Source of the DNA: Palaemon carinicauda
Taxonomy: Eukaryota > Arthropoda > Malacostraca > Decapoda > Palaemonidae
Length of the DNA: 64,000 bases
Direction of reading: 5' to 3'
Assembly (NCBI RefSeq): GCF_036898095.1
Contig: NC_090757.1
Coordinates: 71,466,787 to 71,530,786, forward strand
Shown here piece by piece: positions 10,957-20,712 of this stretch (positions within the stretch are counted from its first letter, which is position 1; each line of letters opens with the position of its first letter). The position numbers and the translations under genes are program-made. Under the pieces are notes generated by a model. It did no database searches, was not told the DNA's origin, and saw only the letters and a program-made list of their open reading frames with translations.

Positions 10957-11905
10957 TTAAACAGCAGGGTTAACGACGCAACCCACTGCTACCACAGATC
11001 TCTTTAGTTGCTCCACTTGCTTCGCATAGTGATGAAAGAACACTCTGGAAGACTTCCAGCCAGTGTATGAACGAAGATGTTCAAAATCCATACAATTAAA
11101 GAAATTTAAGGATGAGGCAACTTTCCTCGGATCGTGACCTGCGGGTGTACTGTCAGGATCCGCTCTGCGAATAAAATATGTGATTTTCGCCCTGAGTTGT
11201 TTCAGTGATAAATTTGAGCCTGATGTTTCTCCCCTGAATAGTTGACCACCCTTGAAGTCTGAAGTTCTACGAAGATAGACCTTTAGGCATTCTACTGGAC
11301 ATAGAGATGCATCTTCTTTCAGAGGGCAGATTCTCCAGGGACCCCACCTGTTGGTGGGTAACTCGTTCTTGGCGAGAAACGTAGGATCCGGAAACAGGTT
11401 CAGCTCTCCCCCATCCAGGAACTGAACACGACCTTCCTCTCTCGAGAGGGCTACAATCTCACTAACCCTGGCCCCGGACGCGAGTGCAAATAGGAAAATA
11501 ACTTTTTGGGTCAAATCCTTTAACGCACACTCCTCATTGTTCAACAGTGAAGCGAAATGAAGAACTTTATCTAAAGACCATGAAATGGGCTTTGGAGGTG
11601 CTGAAGGTCTGAGCCTAGCGCAGGCTTTCGGAACTTTATTAAAGATCTCGTTAGCGAGGTCGACCTGGAAGGCATATAGAATGGGTCTTGTCAAAGCAGA
11701 CTTACACGTTGAAATCGTGTTAGCTGCCAACCCTTGACCATGGAGGTGGATGAAGAAAGATAAGCAGAAGTCCGTCGAGATCTCCTGCGGATTCTTCGCC
11801 TTGACAAAGGCCACCCATTTTCTCCAAGATGACTCATATTGCCTTCTAGTAGATTTGCACTTATATTCCTCTAGGAAGTCTATGCTGGCTTTCGAAATCC
11901 CGCTG
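10957..11905 (-). CDS. DIRS tyrosine recombinase (element 1)
   Basis: Integrates the circular cDNA by tyrosine-recombinase chemistry. The open frame begins just after a TGA near 11,907 and overlaps the end of the RT frame by about 45 nt in another phase. The N-terminal part resembles a core-binding domain (CKSTRRQYESSWRKWVAFVK). The catalytic domain shows SGARVSEIVAL (first Arg), GHDPRKVASS (His-x-x-Arg), GWKS, and the nucleophile Tyr in FHHYAKQV near the C terminus. There is no in-frame ATG until deep in the catalytic domain. Expression therefore probably needs frameshifting from the RT frame or splicing. The frame is undamaged, and its closest relative is the copy at 20,713-21,455. Confidence 0.88.
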
Positions 11906-13666
11906 GGTCAGAACTGGATCTGGTAGCGGTAGAAACTTCAGCTGTAGTTCCAATGCCAGGGGGAACCACACGCTGTTCGGCCACTTGTGGGCCACTATTG
12001 CCGCTACTCCCTTGAAGGATCTCAGTTTGTTGAGGACCCTCAACAGAAGGTTGTGAGGAGGGAACAGATAAATCCTGGACCATCTGTTCCAGTCGAGGGA
12101 CATCGCGTCCACTGCTTCCGCCAAGGGATCCTCGTACGGGGACACGTACAGGGGCAACTTCTTGTTGTCTTTCGTCGCAAAGAGGTCTATCTGCAGTTCT
12201 GGGACTTGACTCAAGATGAAGGAGAACGATCCTGCGTCTAGGGACCATTCCGACTCTATCGGTGTGAACCTGGATAGAGCGTCCGCTGTCACATTGCGGA
12301 CTCCTTGAAGGTGAACTGCCGACAGGTACCACTTCTTCTTTTCCGCCAATCGGAAGATGGCCAACATCACCTGGTTGAGAGGTGGCGACCTTGATCCTTG
12401 TCGATTCAAGCATCTCACAACTACCTCGCTGTCCAGCACCAACCTTATGTGGATCGAGTGACGCGGGGAGACTTTCTTTAAAGTAAGGAGCACTGCCATA
12501 GCTTCTAGAAAGTTTATGTGAAAGGTCTTGAATAGATTGGACCAAGTCCCTTGGGCCTTTTTCCGATGAGAGTGACCTCCCCACCCTTCCTTCGAGGCGT
12601 CTGTGTGAATCGTCACCGACGGGGGAGGTGGCTGAAGAAGTACCGACTTCTTTAGATGTCTGGCTTGGGACCAAGGCCTGAGAAGAGTACGTAGACGAAG
12701 CGGAACTGGTCTTCTCAGATCTCTTCGCGCGTTTGATGCATAACTTCTCCAAACTCCGGTTGCATCCTTTAGCTGTGCTCTTAGCACCGGGTCTGTTACC
12801 GAAGCAAACTGGAGAGAACCCAGTACTCTCTCCTGTTCGCGTCTTGATATCCTTTCGGAATCTAGAAGTCTCTTGACAGAACCAGCTATCTCCTTCCTTT
12901 TCTTCGCCGGGATGGAGAATTGGTGTGACATAAGGTCCCAGTGGATTCCCAACCACTGGAACTTTTGAGATGGAGAAAGTCGAGACTTTTTTCTGTTGAT
13001 CTTGAAGCCTAGATACTCTAGAAACTGGATCACCTGCAGGGAAGCTTGCAAGCATTCTGTCTTGGATGCTGCCCACACCAGCCAGTCGTCCAGGTAGGCT
13101 ACCACCTGAATTCCCTTTAGGCGTAATTGTTTGAGAGCTACGCTCGCAAGCTTCGTGAAGATCCTTGGGGCTATATTTAGCCCGAATGGCATGGCTCTGA
13201 AGGCGTATAGTCTTCGTTGTAGCTTTAACCCTAGGTAGGGGGAGAGTCGACGGTTGATTGGAACGTGCCAATAGGCATCTGACAAGTCTATGGAGACGGT
13301 ATATGCCCTCTTGGGCAGTAAGGTCCTTATGTGTTGCAGTGTTAGCATCTTGAACTTGCAGTTCACTATGAACTTGTTGAGTGGCGACAATTCCAGAATG
13401 ACTCTGAGTTTTTCCGAGTCTTTCTTGGGAACACAAAACAGCCTCCCTTGGAATTTGATGGACTTTACCCTTCGGATCACTTTTTTCTCCAACAGTTCTT
13501 GGATGTACTCCTCCAGAACGGGGGTGGAGTGTTGGAAAAACTGAGGGCATGGGGGTGGAGTGCTGTACCAGCTCCAGCCCAGTCCATTCTTGAGTAGGCT
13601 GTGGGCCCAGGGATCGAAGGTCCACCGATCCCGAAAACTTTGAAGTCTCCCTCCTACCGGTATCAT
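11861..13666 (-). CDS. DIRS reverse transcriptase-RNase H (element 1)
   Basis: About 601 aa. The start chosen is the ATG at 13,666, one base after the gag stop (TGA-G-ATG); the same arrangement occurs in element 2. The RT domain runs from about residue 70 to 250, with SIDLSDAYWHVPI, AMPFGLNIAPRIF and the catalytic YLDDW at about residues 190-194. RNase H begins near residue 350 (IHTDASKEGWGG), followed by a Glu in NFLEAMAV, an Asp in LVLDSEVVVR and NVTADALSR. The C-terminal stretch with QIDLFATKDN is typical of DIRS pol. No stops or frameshifts, so it could be active. The frame is also open upstream, overlapping gag to 14,068. Confidence 0.9.
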   Translation of the reverse strand: MIPVGGRLQSFRDRWTFDPWAHSLLKNGLGWSWYSTPPPCPQFFQHSTPVLEEYIQELLEKKVIRRVKSIKFQGRLFCVPKKDSEKLRVILELSPLNKFIVNCKFKMLTLQHIRTLLPKRAYTVSIDLSDAYWHVPINRRLSPYLGLKLQRRLYAFRAMPFGLNIAPRIFTKLASVALKQLRLKGIQVVAYLDDWLVWAASKTECLQASLQVIQFLEYLGFKINRKKSRLSPSQKFQWLGIHWDLMSHQFSIPAKKRKEIAGSVKRLLDSERISRREQERVLGSLQFASVTDPVLRAQLKDATGVWRSYASNARRDLRRPVPLRLRTLLRPWSQARHLKKSVLLQPPPPSVTIHTDASKEGWGGHSHRKKAQGTWSNLFKTFHINFLEAMAVLLTLKKVSPRHSIHIRLVLDSEVVVRCLNRQGSRSPPLNQVMLAIFRLAEKKKWYLSAVHLQGVRNVTADALSRFTPIESEWSLDAGSFSFILSQVPELQIDLFATKDNKKLPLYVSPYEDPLAEAVDAMSLDWNRWSRIYLFPPHNLLLRVLNKLRSFKGVAAIVAHKWPNSVWFPLALELQLKFLPLPDPVLTQRDFESQHRLPRGI

Positions 13667-13667
13667 C

Positions 13668-15617
13668 TCACTTGGACTGCTGTCCTGAGGTCTTGCCTCC
13701 CTGACCGCGCCCACCCCTGAATCCCCTTCCCCTTGAGGGGCGCCTAGACGAGCCTCTGGCTGCTCCTCTAGGCTTTGCTCGAAAGGAAGTTGACTGCCCT
13801 TCGAACGTTGGGTTGAATGCCGGGGACTGTGTCGACACAGCCTGGGGTACCCACTGGAATGTGGTCGGGGTTTGTGCCACCATCTGGGGCACTGAAGGCA
13901 TCGGCAATTGCTGTTGCTGCCTAAATGGCTTGGCTGGCCGAGACGGTAGCCTAGTCCTCTTAGTCTTCCTCTTTGGTTGGGGACCCTCATCCGGGGAAGA
14001 CTTTCTCTTGATAGACAGGCCCCACTTCTGGAGAAGGTTTCTATTCTCCGTGGCGGCCTTATCAACAACCTCCTTGACCGATTCGCTAGGGAAAAGGTCT
14101 TTGCCCCAAATGTTGGAGGAGATTAGTTTCCTTGGCTCGTGCCTCACCGTAGCCGAGATGAACACGAACTCCCTACAAGCTCTCCTCGCCCTGACGAAGC
14201 TGTAAAGATCCTTCGTAACTGTGGCCAGATGAGTCTTGGCCACTACCATGAACATCTCATGGACCTTGGGGTCACTTGCCATCGTCTCAAGAGTGGTCTG
14301 AAGAGACATTGAGGCAGCCAGTCTTTCTTTTGTCTCGAGCTCTCTCCGCAAAAGAAAGTCAGACAGCTTAGGGAGGTTCTCACCGAGCTGACGTCCGGCA
14401 ATATCAGCCTCCAACTTCCCGACTGAGAAGGTAAGATGGACGTCCTTCCAGTCCTTGTGGTCCATAGGTAGGGCCAGCGACAAGGGTTTACACTCCTCCA
14501 AGGAGGGGCAAGGCTTGCCAGCCTCGACTGCTTTTAACACAGCCGCAAACCCTTTCTGCAAAAAGGGGAAGGCTCTAGCAGGAGAGGACACAAAGGAAGG
14601 GAGCTTCTTACTCAATGCAGCCACCTTTGAGTTCGTGAAGCCCCTCTCTTTCATCGAAGATGAAAGCAAAGCTTGAGCCTTAGCATGGTCCATCACTATG
14701 ACCTCCTTCGGCTCTGTCTCCTCCTTTGAAGCTGGTTCCTTCCTCAACCGGACATAACAGTCCGGATATGACCCTTTGCTGGGCCAGAATTCCACCTCCT
14801 CTAGGGGAACTGAACCCAACTTATCCGACATGACGATCTTTCCGATCGTCATCGGCATGTGCTCAGCATATCTCCACGGGTTAGCATCTGAGCACAAAGG
14901 AAGGTCTTTCACGTTGAGCCTTTTCTGGGGCCCACATGATGCTGCAAGCTTCTGCATCTGCAGTTCCATTGCAGCCGCCTTCTCATTATTCTCCTTCTGC
15001 ATTTGTTGGATCATCCCAACAATGGAGGAGAGGGCCTGTCCCAGCTCTACTGGGAGAGCAGACGATGTTGAAGGGATAGGTTCAGGGATCTGAACCGGAG
15101 CAGCCGACACCTCGTCGGCCTCTTCCTCTACAATGTCTGGGGCTTGATCTTCATCCTGGCCTTCTGCCAGGAGGTCTTCCTCCAGACGCTCGGACACGTC
15201 TGACATCCTGTCGTCCAACTGGATGTCTTGCAAGGCGACCGCGACTTCAGCATCCACCGGGATCTGAACTAGGGGGATCTCCTCTTGAGGCTGGGGAATC
15301 ACTGCATCAGCTGATGCCCTGGGTAAAAGGTAAGCCCTCATCTTTTCACTTGGAAGATAAGGTCCAGAGATGTTCTTCTGGAAGCCCCTTACCCAGGTTC
15401 GAAGCTTCTCCCTTGCTATATCCCTTGATTCCGCCGTCCTAGGGGAATCAAAAGCCTCAGTAATCAGGTTAGAGCACACGGTACATACCTGAGGGTCCCA
15501 ATACCGGAGATCACCCTTGGAGACAGGGCATGCTGCGTGCCTCCTACATAACTCATGTCCGCAGAAGTTCTTACTGCGGACGTTGCAGAAAACACTTCCG
15601 CACTTCGGATGGTCCTC
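13668..15617 (-). CDS. DIRS Gag-like protein (element 1)
   Basis: About 650 aa, taken from the acceptor at 15,618 (CTTCTCTTTACAG, exon starts GAGGACC). It begins with a Cys/His cluster (CGSVFCNVRSKNFCGHELC, then further Cys/His and a CTVC pair), probably zinc binding. An acidic Ser/Pro stretch and a conserved central region follow, around NVKDLPLCSDANPWRYAEHM. The C terminus is basic, Gln-rich and Arg/Gly-rich (GSSRRPSRGRGFRGGRGQGG), as expected for RNA binding. Element 2 has the same protein in broken form. The frame continues upstream through the putative intron, but that part is not conserved. The role as particle protein is inferred from position. Confidence 0.82.
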   Translation of the reverse strand, partial: EDHPKCGSVFCNVRSKNFCGHELCRRHAACPVSKGDLRYWDPQVCTVCSNLITEAFDSPRTAESRDIAREKLRTWVRGFQKNISGPYLPSEKMRAYLLPRASADAVIPQPQEEIPLVQIPVDAEVAVALQDIQLDDRMSDVSERLEEDLLAEGQDEDQAPDIVEEEADEVSAAPVQIPEPIPSTSSALPVELGQALSSIVGMIQQMQKENNEKAAAMELQMQKLAASCGPQKRLNVKDLPLCSDANPWRYAEHMPMTIGKIVMSDKLGSVPLEEVEFWPSKGSYPDCYVRLRKEPASKEETEPKEVIVMDHAKAQALLSSSMKERGFTNSKVAALSKKLPSFVSSPARAFPFLQKGFAAVLKAVEAGKPCPSLEECKPLSLALPMDHKDWKDVHLTFSVGKLEADIAGRQLGENLPKLSDFLLRRELETKERLAASMSLQTTLETMASDPKVHEMFMVVAKTHLATVTKDLYSFVRARRACREFVFISATVRHEPRKLISSNIWGKDLFPSESVKEVVDKAATENRNLLQKWGLSIKRKSSPDEGPQPKRKTKRTRLPSRPAKPFRQQQQLPMPSVPQMVAQTPTTFQWVPQAVSTQSPAFNPTFEGQSTSFRAKPRGAARGSSRRPSRGRGFRGGRGQGGKTSGQQSK

Positions 15618-15640
15618 CTGTAAAGAGAAGAAATTTCCAT
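15618..15640 (-). other. Putative 3' splice site before gag (element 1)
   Basis: On the minus strand a pyrimidine-rich run ends in TTTACAG directly before GAGGACC. Element 2 has the same arrangement at 18,140-18,162 (CCCCTCTTTACAG|GAGGACC). Sequence upstream of the site is not conserved between the copies, while sequence downstream is, as expected at an intron-exon border. Confidence 0.65.
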
Positions 15641-17642
15641 GAGTATCAAGTGAACTACGTATCACTGGATATGCAGTTTACCATAACAAAACAGACAGGA
15701 AAGACACACACTTGTGTTTCCCGCACAGCATATTGTTGCAGCCTTCCAGATAATAAAATCGTATGGTTAATCTGTCCTAGAGTAACCAATGAAAAATTTC
15801 CAAAGGAAACAGGTGTAGCTCACACCTAAGGTATGATTTTAAAATACCGGATAATAGACAAGAAAGAACTCACTTTCTTATCTGTAAGGCAACACCAAAG
15901 GGCTGCGCAAGACAACACAAAAGTGTTAGAAAACACAGTGTTGTACCAATACTATACTATAGTTTTCTCCCTACAGTATATGCTATACTGAAGAATACTG
16001 GTACATTATAGAAGGTAATGTGCCGGCCGGCACACACCATAACTAGCTTTAAAGTATACTACTTAACAGCTATAAGGCGGCAGAACGCTGGTTCAAATGC
16101 ATGTGCCGGCCGGCAACAGCCAATGTCGGCCGGCAACAGCCAATGTCGGCCGGCAACTACACAAGGTAGCACCCGGCTGCCGGCCACCGCTCGTAGCGAC
16201 CGGCAGACAAAGGCGTGACAAAAGCCGGCCGGCAAAGGTAAACAACCGATGCCGGCCAGCAGCAAAAGAACCAGAGAACTCCGACTGCCCGGCTGCCGGC
16301 CACATAGGCCGGCAGCCGGCTCGGGTACAGCACTAGAAGAAAACAGAATGGATGCCAGGATAAGAGAGTGTACTACCTCAAAGCCCGGCAATCCGAAAGA
16401 GTGCATATAAGGAAGGGAAGAATCTAATTCAGGCTTCCTGACCAATGCCATCTGGCTCTACAGACAGACATGGATGAGGGACCAAGGGAGGTCCGGGCAG
16501 CACTCAAAGCAGAAGATCTTTGCCGGCCGGCACACTCTACCGGCCGGCAAGGGACTGAGTCAATTCCACATCCTAACCTATACTAGGTCCAGATGTAGAA
16601 TGACGTACAGTACTGTAACGGCTAGGCCATTACAGAGAAAGAGGGGGAAGGGACAAAGAGGGTCCTACCAACCTTGCTTTAGTAAAGAATCACCCGCAGC
16701 CAAGAAAACTCATCTTAGCCTAAGGGAGATCCAAGGAGGGAGGCCAGCAATACTTGCCAACCCCCACTGAACCAAAGCAAGGAAGGTGTTGCTACTCCAA
16801 GGGAAAGGATCTTATCCTCCCACCGAGAACAGCAACAAGGACTAGTCTGCTAGATCACAAGAAGAAGGAATCATCTCGTACAGAAACCTTCGGGAGTGAC
16901 CTAAGGAGGCTAAGCCTCCTATGTCTGCGTCAGACTAGCGAGGGAGTCTCAACCCCAAGCCAGACAAACACAGACTCAGATTAAAAACTCTGATGTTCTG
17001 CCCCTCTCTGAAGCCAGACTTACTGGAACAGGAAGGTACAGTAACACCCCAATATAGTTGTATCGAAAGTTAATTCAGATAAACCACTAGGGTGAAGCCC
17101 AAGGCTTAAATAGAGGGAAAGGGATTGCATACCTTCTCCGAAGAAAAGAAAGCAACCGGGGAGTATGAGAAAGTATACTAAGGCTCCATAGGCAACTTAG
17201 CCTAGGCGCCAAGAGAATCGATTACCTAAATCACCGAAACTCACTCGTATACTATCTTGGAAATAATCAATATAATCTTAAATGTATAAAACTGCCTAAA
17301 GCTTCAATAAAATTTTAAAACACTCGGAAATCCAAAAATCATGCAGGAAAGTACTAGGGCCAAACGACTAGGCTACATGGTCTAGCGTAGGCCAGAAGTG
17401 GCGAATACTTCGCCAAAACAAATAATACTAAAAGCACGAATAAGGAAATCCTATGTAACGCTAAACAGCTAAAATTATTAAAGCAAAACAGCCGGGAACG
17501 TCGCTCTGGCTAACTAAAACTCATACCTAGCGTCCAGGACGCCTCCGGAAGGCAACGGCTCTTGTAACAAAGATTATTACTATTAATCACTTTAAAAATT
17601 ACCAAGAGCCTACATCTATAGATAAAAGAAATAATACTCAAC
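15641..17642 (-). other. Element 1 leader intron-like region
   Basis: About 2 kb without an accepted gene, between the putative donor (17,642) and the gag acceptor. It holds the GCCGGC array at 16,019-16,556. The rest is not obviously similar to element 2. Confidence 0.6.
16019..16556 (-). repeat. GCCGGC-rich palindromic array (element 1)
   Basis: GCCGGCCGGC and GCCGGC occur more than ten times in about 540 bp. Part of it is a tandem array of a 20-bp unit (CCGGCAACAGCCAATGTCGG, repeated near 16,108-16,165). The motifs are self-complementary. Confidence 0.85.
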
Positions 17643-17674
17643 TTATCAGAGGCAGACGAAGTTGGAGAAAGCAT
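17643..17674 (-). other. Putative leader exon of element 1 (MLSPTSSASD)
   Basis: ATG at 17,674, ten codons plus two bases, then GTTGAGTA as possible donor. See the matching modules at 7,079 and 24,750. Of the three it is the copy most likely to be functional, because it belongs to the intact element. Confidence 0.5.
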
Positions 17675-17744
17675 ATTAAAGCGATTAAATCCAAGATTTT
17701 GCGAGAAACACAGGAAAAAACACCGAGTTGTTAAGCTACGCAAA

Positions 17745-18094
17745 AAGGAATACAGATGGCGCCAGGATCAGCGCAATGCACGCTTACGAAACGGGAGAAG
17801 AGAGAGCCTTGCGAACGGCTCTCCTTTTTCTTTCTCGTTTTCGTTTTCTTGCCAATTGACCCCTTCGAAGTGTTATCTCTGTTCGGGGTGCAGATTGCCA
17901 TGTGGCGTGTCAAGAATACCTCCTCTGATATTTCGCGATATCCCTGGTACTTTCATTAGGGATATTCGCTCCAGGAGTTAGAATTCTGGGTACCTTAAGG
18001 TAAATTCTCTGGGAATATCGCCGTAGTTGTAATATACCCTAGGAAGCTACCCTATAGGAACTTCCATCAGGACGACATGGCTTGAGCCCAAAAA
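17745..18094 (-). repeat. Left ITR of element 1
   Basis: About 350 bp, the inverted match of 9,489-9,868. The outer end reads (minus strand) TTTTTGGGCTCAAGCCATG. It abuts element 2 sequence at 18,095. Confidence 0.85.
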
Positions 18095-18162
18095 TAATAT
18101 TTTATAGTTTGTCAGGTGAGATGAACTACCGCATACTCATTTATTTTTTCCCCTCTTTACAG
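18095..18162 (+). other. Element 2 intron end and splice acceptor
   Basis: 68 bp of element 2 resume after element 1. It ends in a T/C-rich run and TTTACAG at 18,156-18,162, immediately before the gag exon. Confidence 0.65.
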
Positions 18163-20087
18163 GAGGACCCCAAGTGCCTTAGAGTCTTTTGCAACGTGAG
18201 GAGCAAGGACTTCTGTGGCCATGAAGAGTGCAGATCTCATTCTCTCTGCTCCATCTCCAAGGGACATCTGAAGTACTGGGACCCCCAGGACTGCAACGTG
18301 TGCAAGGCCTTGGTCAAAGGATGCAGCACGAAGTAAGCTGCGCAGATGGGTTCGTGGCTTTCAAAAGAATGCCACGGGACCTTACCTTCCGAGTGAACGG
18401 ATGCGCGCTTGTCTGTTCCCTAAGGCGGGGACGGATGCTGTCATACCCCAGCCTCAACCTGAGATCCCTTGCGTTCAGATTTCCCTAGATACGGACGTCT
18501 CTGACGCGATGAAGGACATCCACCTAGATGAGAGGATGTTGGAGGTGTCTGAGGACACTGAGAAAGACCTTCTAGTGGAAGGTCTAGAAGAGGAGTCTAC
18601 CCTGGCTCCCGAGACTGAAGAGGATGACGTCGAATCAGAGTCCGTTTCGTCGGTTCCGGCCCCAGAACCATTACCCTCTACGTCGTCTGCTCCTCCATCA
18701 GATGACATGAGTAAAGCTTTGGCCAGTCTCATGGCTATGATGGAGAATCTTCGTAAGCAGAACGAAGAAAGGGACGCTGAATTGAAGAGAAGGATGGACC
18801 ATCTCGCAACGTCCCGTGGGTCTCAGGGAAGACTCAACGTGAAAAATCTTCCACCTTGCTCCGATGTGAACCCTTGGAGGCATGCAGAATACATGCCGAT
18901 TACCAACGGGAAGATATTCATATCAGAAAAGCTGGGGGCTGTCCTTATAGAGGAAGTCGACTTCTGGCCCAGCTTCAAGTCTTACCCAGACTTCTTTGTC
19001 CGCTTGAAGGCAAAGCCTACATCCAAGGAGGAGACAGAACCAAAGGAGGTCATAGTTCTTGACCATGAAAAAGCTCTGGCTCTGTTGTCAAGTAGCCTGA
19101 AAGGCAAGGGTTTCACTAACTCAAAAGTGCCAGCCCTTAGCAAGAAACACCCATCTTTCCTTGCTCCAGCCAACCTAGCCTTCCCCCTTTACTGCAAAAG
19201 GTTTTAAGGCAGTTATGAAGGCAATAGAGGCATGCAAACCTTGCCCTACACTCGACGAGTGTAGACCCTTATCCCTAGCCCTGCCTACGGAGGATAAGGA
19301 CTGGAAGGAAATCCACCTTACCTTCTCAGTTGGGAAGTTGGAGGCAGACATTGCTGGACGCCAGTTCAGCGAAAACCTCCCTAAGCTGTCTGACTTTCTC
19401 TTGCGTAGGGAGCAAGAGACAAAGGAAAGACTTGCCGCATCTCTGTCCCTCCAGATTTGCTTGGAGGCAATGGCAAGCAATAGTAGAACCCCAGACATGA
19501 ACATCGTTATGGCCAAATCACATGTCTCTACGCTCGTCAAGGACCTATATGGCTTCGTTAGGGCCAGACGCGCTTGTAGGGAGTTCGTGTTTGCTTCGGC
19601 TGCAGTAAAACACGAACCCAGGAAGCTGATAGCCCCCAATATCTGGGGAAAAGACCTCTTCCCGAGCGAAGTGGTCAAAGAAGTAGTTGACAAGGCTGCC
19701 ACGGAGAATAGAAACCTTTTCCAGAAGTGGGGCATGTCGGCGAAGAGGAAGTCTTCCCCGGATGAGAGTCCCCAACCTAAGAGGAAGACGAAAAGACCAA
19801 GGTTGCCCTCTCACCCTGTCAGACAACAGCAGCAACAACTTCCCGCAGTTCCCATGACCGCGGTGCCCCAGATGGTGGCACAACCCCAACCAACTTACCA
19901 GATGGTACCTCAGCAGCTGGTGGCCCAGTCACCAGCATTCAACACTGAGTATGAAAGGCAGACCACTACCTTTCGTCCTAAAGGTAGAGGGTCGAAAAGG
20001 GGCTCCTCTAGATACCCTCCAAGAGGAAGAGGAGGTAAGGGAGGATGCGGTCAAGGAGGCAAGTCCTCCGGACAGTCGAAGCAATGA
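18163..20087 (+). pseudogene. DIRS Gag-like pseudogene (element 2)
   Basis: Homologous to element 1 gag from QEDPKCLRVFCNVRSK to an Arg/Gly-rich C terminus. The Cys/His cluster is present (18,180-18,310). A stop and loss of some sequence break the frame near 18,333-18,400. A second frameshift lies near 19,200, where a run before FKAVMKAIEACKPCP shifts phase. The remainder is open to the TGA at 20,085-20,087. The stop is followed after one G by the ATG of the RT frame, exactly as in element 1. Confidence 0.85.
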
Positions 20088-20088
20088 G

Positions 20089-20712
20089 ATGCTTCCGGTA
20101 GGAGGAAGACTCCAACAATTTCACGATCGCTGGACCTTCGATCCTTGGGCCCACGGCCTAATCAAGAACGGACTAGGATGGAGCTGGAGGACAGCTCCAC
20201 CATCATTTCCTCAATTCTTCCAACACTCCACCCCCGTCCTGGAAGAATACACCCGAGAACTCTTGAGCAAACGGGTGATAAGGAGGGCAAAGTCCATCAA
20301 ATCCCAAGAAAGGCTGTTTTGTGTTCCCAAAAAGGGCTCAGACAAACTCAGAGTCATTCTGGACTTGTCGCCACTCAACAAGTTCATAGAAAACAACACG
20401 TTCAGGATGTTATCCCTTCAACACATAAGGACCCTGCTGCCTAAAGGGGCGTACACAGTCTCGATAGACCTGGCAGATGCCTATTGGCATATTCCAATCA
20501 ACCCCCCCCCCCCTCTCCTCCTACCTAGGATTCAGGCTACAGAAGAAGAAATACGTCTTCAGAGCCATGCCCTTTGCACTAAATATAGCCCCAAAGAATT
20601 TTACAAAGCTTGCAGATGCAGTCGTTCAACAACTACGTCTAGAAGGTGTCCAGGTAGTAGCATACTTGGACGACTGGCTGGTGTGGGCAGCATCTGGGAC
20701 AGAGTGCATGCA
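20089..20712 (+). pseudogene. DIRS RT pseudogene, 3'-deleted (element 2)
   Basis: Starts at ATG 20,089 (MLPVGGRLQQFHDRWTFDPW). A poly-C run near 20,504-20,514 has changed length and shifts the frame in the middle of the RT (after AYWHIPIN). In the shifted frame AMPFALNIAP and the catalytic YLDDW (about 20,667-20,681) are readable. At about 20,712 the sequence jumps from the TECMQ region straight into the recombinase (CKSALTRP). About 1.3 kb, covering the RT end, RNase H and the recombinase start, is missing relative to element 1. Confidence 0.88.

Larger units (their letters stand above)
9489..18094 (-). mobile_element. DIRS-like element 1 (nearly intact, about 8.6 kb)
   Basis: A complete DIRS1-type retrotransposon on the minus strand. 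The left ITR is 17,745-18,094. A leader exon, an intron-like leader, gag (13,668-15,617), RT-RNase H (11,861-13,666), tyrosine recombinase (10,957-11,905), 3' noncoding sequence and an ICR (9,945-10,041) follow. The right ITR is 9,489-9,868. All three protein frames are open. It sits inside element 2, about 67 bp upstream of that element's gag splice acceptor. No direct target duplication is seen, as expected when a tyrosine recombinase does the integration. DIRS1-like elements are known to be widespread in decapods. Confidence 0.9.

Noticed and set aside
11880..13625. 581-residue minus-strand frame overlapping the RT
   Set aside because: Alternate-frame shadow of the intact RT-RNase H. It contains no recognisable domain.
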